A program made the position numbers and the translations under genes. A stretch of 64,000 nt of DNA from Polyodon spathula. Taxonomy: Eukaryota; Chordata; Actinopteri; Acipenseriformes; Polyodontidae. The notes beneath the pieces were generated by a model. That model was not told where the DNA came from. It made no database searches and saw nothing but the letters and a program-made list of their open reading frames with translations. The stretch is from contig NC_054555.1 in NCBI RefSeq assembly GCF_017654505.1, positions 6,751,335 through 6,815,334 on the forward strand. The letters run 5' to 3'. Below, piece after piece: positions 63,106 through 64,000 of this stretch. Position 1 is the first letter of the stretch. Every line of letters begins with the position of its first letter.

Positions 63106-64000
63106 AAACTAATGACTTGGATCGCATTATTGATAAGTTTGGTGATAAAACGAGTGACCAGGAGATGATTTATCAGTATGCACGACTATGAAGAGGTATG
63201 TGATAAATACAGCGAACAAGGGGTGGAGTGGGGCCTGGAGATGCAGTACCTAGTGTCCTGAGGTAGAGGAGAACCTCAGCCGACTTCACTGGTTGGACTT
63301 ATGAGTTAAAATGACAAGGCCTGGCCAAAAGTTAAATGCTTGGATCACAGAATTGGTTTTACTTTTCAATGGGAGAATGCATTGTCTCATTTAAACTCTT
63401 CCAAAGGATGAATGCTAAATACATGAAGCAGTATTCTGTGCAGTTCTATCCCTGCTCAGCTATTGCAGAACATTGTTTATAGAACTCAGTGAAATGTCGT
63501 ACAAAAGAAATTCATTGAAGTACATGTACATGCAAATTTGACTAAACACTGATCGTTTTCAGGGACTATGTCATATGTATTTTACCAATAAAGCTTGAAA
63601 ATGGTTACTTTGCATAATATATGATAAAGACCCCTATCGAAGCAACTAAAAGTGAGAGAGAGAGTGACAGCCTACAATTAAGTGCAACATTGTGTTTAGA
63701 AACAAATTCAATTACCTCTTCCTTTTTTTCTATATACAAAGAGAAAACAGTGAATGAAACTCCCCTCAGGGCCATAAAGTATTCATGCTGCCTGTAGCAC
63801 TGAAAAATAAGCAGCTTTACTGCTGGAAATCTAATTGAAACAGCACGGGGTGCAAATATTAAATGAAAAAAAAAAAAAAAAAACAGGCAAGGGTTTCTTA
63901 TTTGTTTCTAAAATCTACTTTACTACTATGGTAATGGAAATAAAACTCCCATTGCATAGCCATTTGATCCATTCCTGGTTTTACTATGGGTTTAATAAGA
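63106..64000 (+). other. C1QTNF2 3' UTR and downstream flank
   Basis: The 3' UTR probably ends just after AATAAA at 63587-63592. Downstream is AT-rich unique sequence with an A-tract near 63866-63883. Nothing else is seen. Confidence 0.6.

Overview
The window looks like a nuclear chromosome segment of a vertebrate, most likely a ray-finned fish. It is AT-rich, packed with long dinucleotide microsatellites, and carries a Tc1-type transposon with Sleeping Beauty-like ends plus several MITEs. The genes have vertebrate exon-intron structure. The species cannot be fixed from the sequence alone. The miR-146a mature form is the tetrapod-type one rather than the zebrafish miR-146a form, which would suit a non-teleost ray-finned fish such as a sturgeon, paddlefish or gar; this is an inference.

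Layout. (1) About 1-28.9 kb, minus strand: the 5' part of PPP2R2B, the B55-beta regulatory subunit of PP2A. Two alternative N-terminal starts are visible: a two-exon start at 28708-28887, and the start exon of the mitochondria-targeted B-beta-2 isoform at 20217-20295. The shared WD40-repeat exons were not found and should lie beyond the left edge. The rest is intron with repeats, MITEs and one unexplained 53-codon ORF. (2) About 28.9-45.5 kb: intergenic. It holds a LINE fragment, the miR-146a hairpin (minus strand, 32.8 kb) and a dead Tc1 element with 213-bp inverted repeats (41.7-43.4 kb). (3) 45.6-51.7 kb, minus strand: two complete five-coding-exon securin (PTTG1) genes in tandem. Both have KEN box, D-box, separase-binding segment and a CDK-type SPxK site. 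(4) 52.6-60.3 kb, plus strand: the complete splicing factor gene SLU7, 15 coding exons and 586 codons, head-to-head with the second securin copy. (5) 62.1-63.6 kb, plus strand: C1QTNF2 (CTRP2), a secreted collagen/C1q protein with a short, interrupted collagen stretch.

The order miR-146a - PTTG1 - SLU7 - C1QTNF2, with matching relative strands, is that of human 5q33.3. PPP2R2B is also on human 5q but many megabases away, so its position next to miR-146a is a notable arrangement. These genes do not form one pathway, although securin and PP2A-B55 both act in mitotic exit. The most interesting point is the lineage-specific tandem duplication of securin. Copy B has a Lys-to-Arg change that turns the separase-binding EIEK segment into EIER, which fits the ExxR separase cleavage consensus. 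It also has a TATA-like box where copy A has a possible cell-cycle (CHR) element, and one exon shows a 60-bp identity tract suggesting gene conversion.
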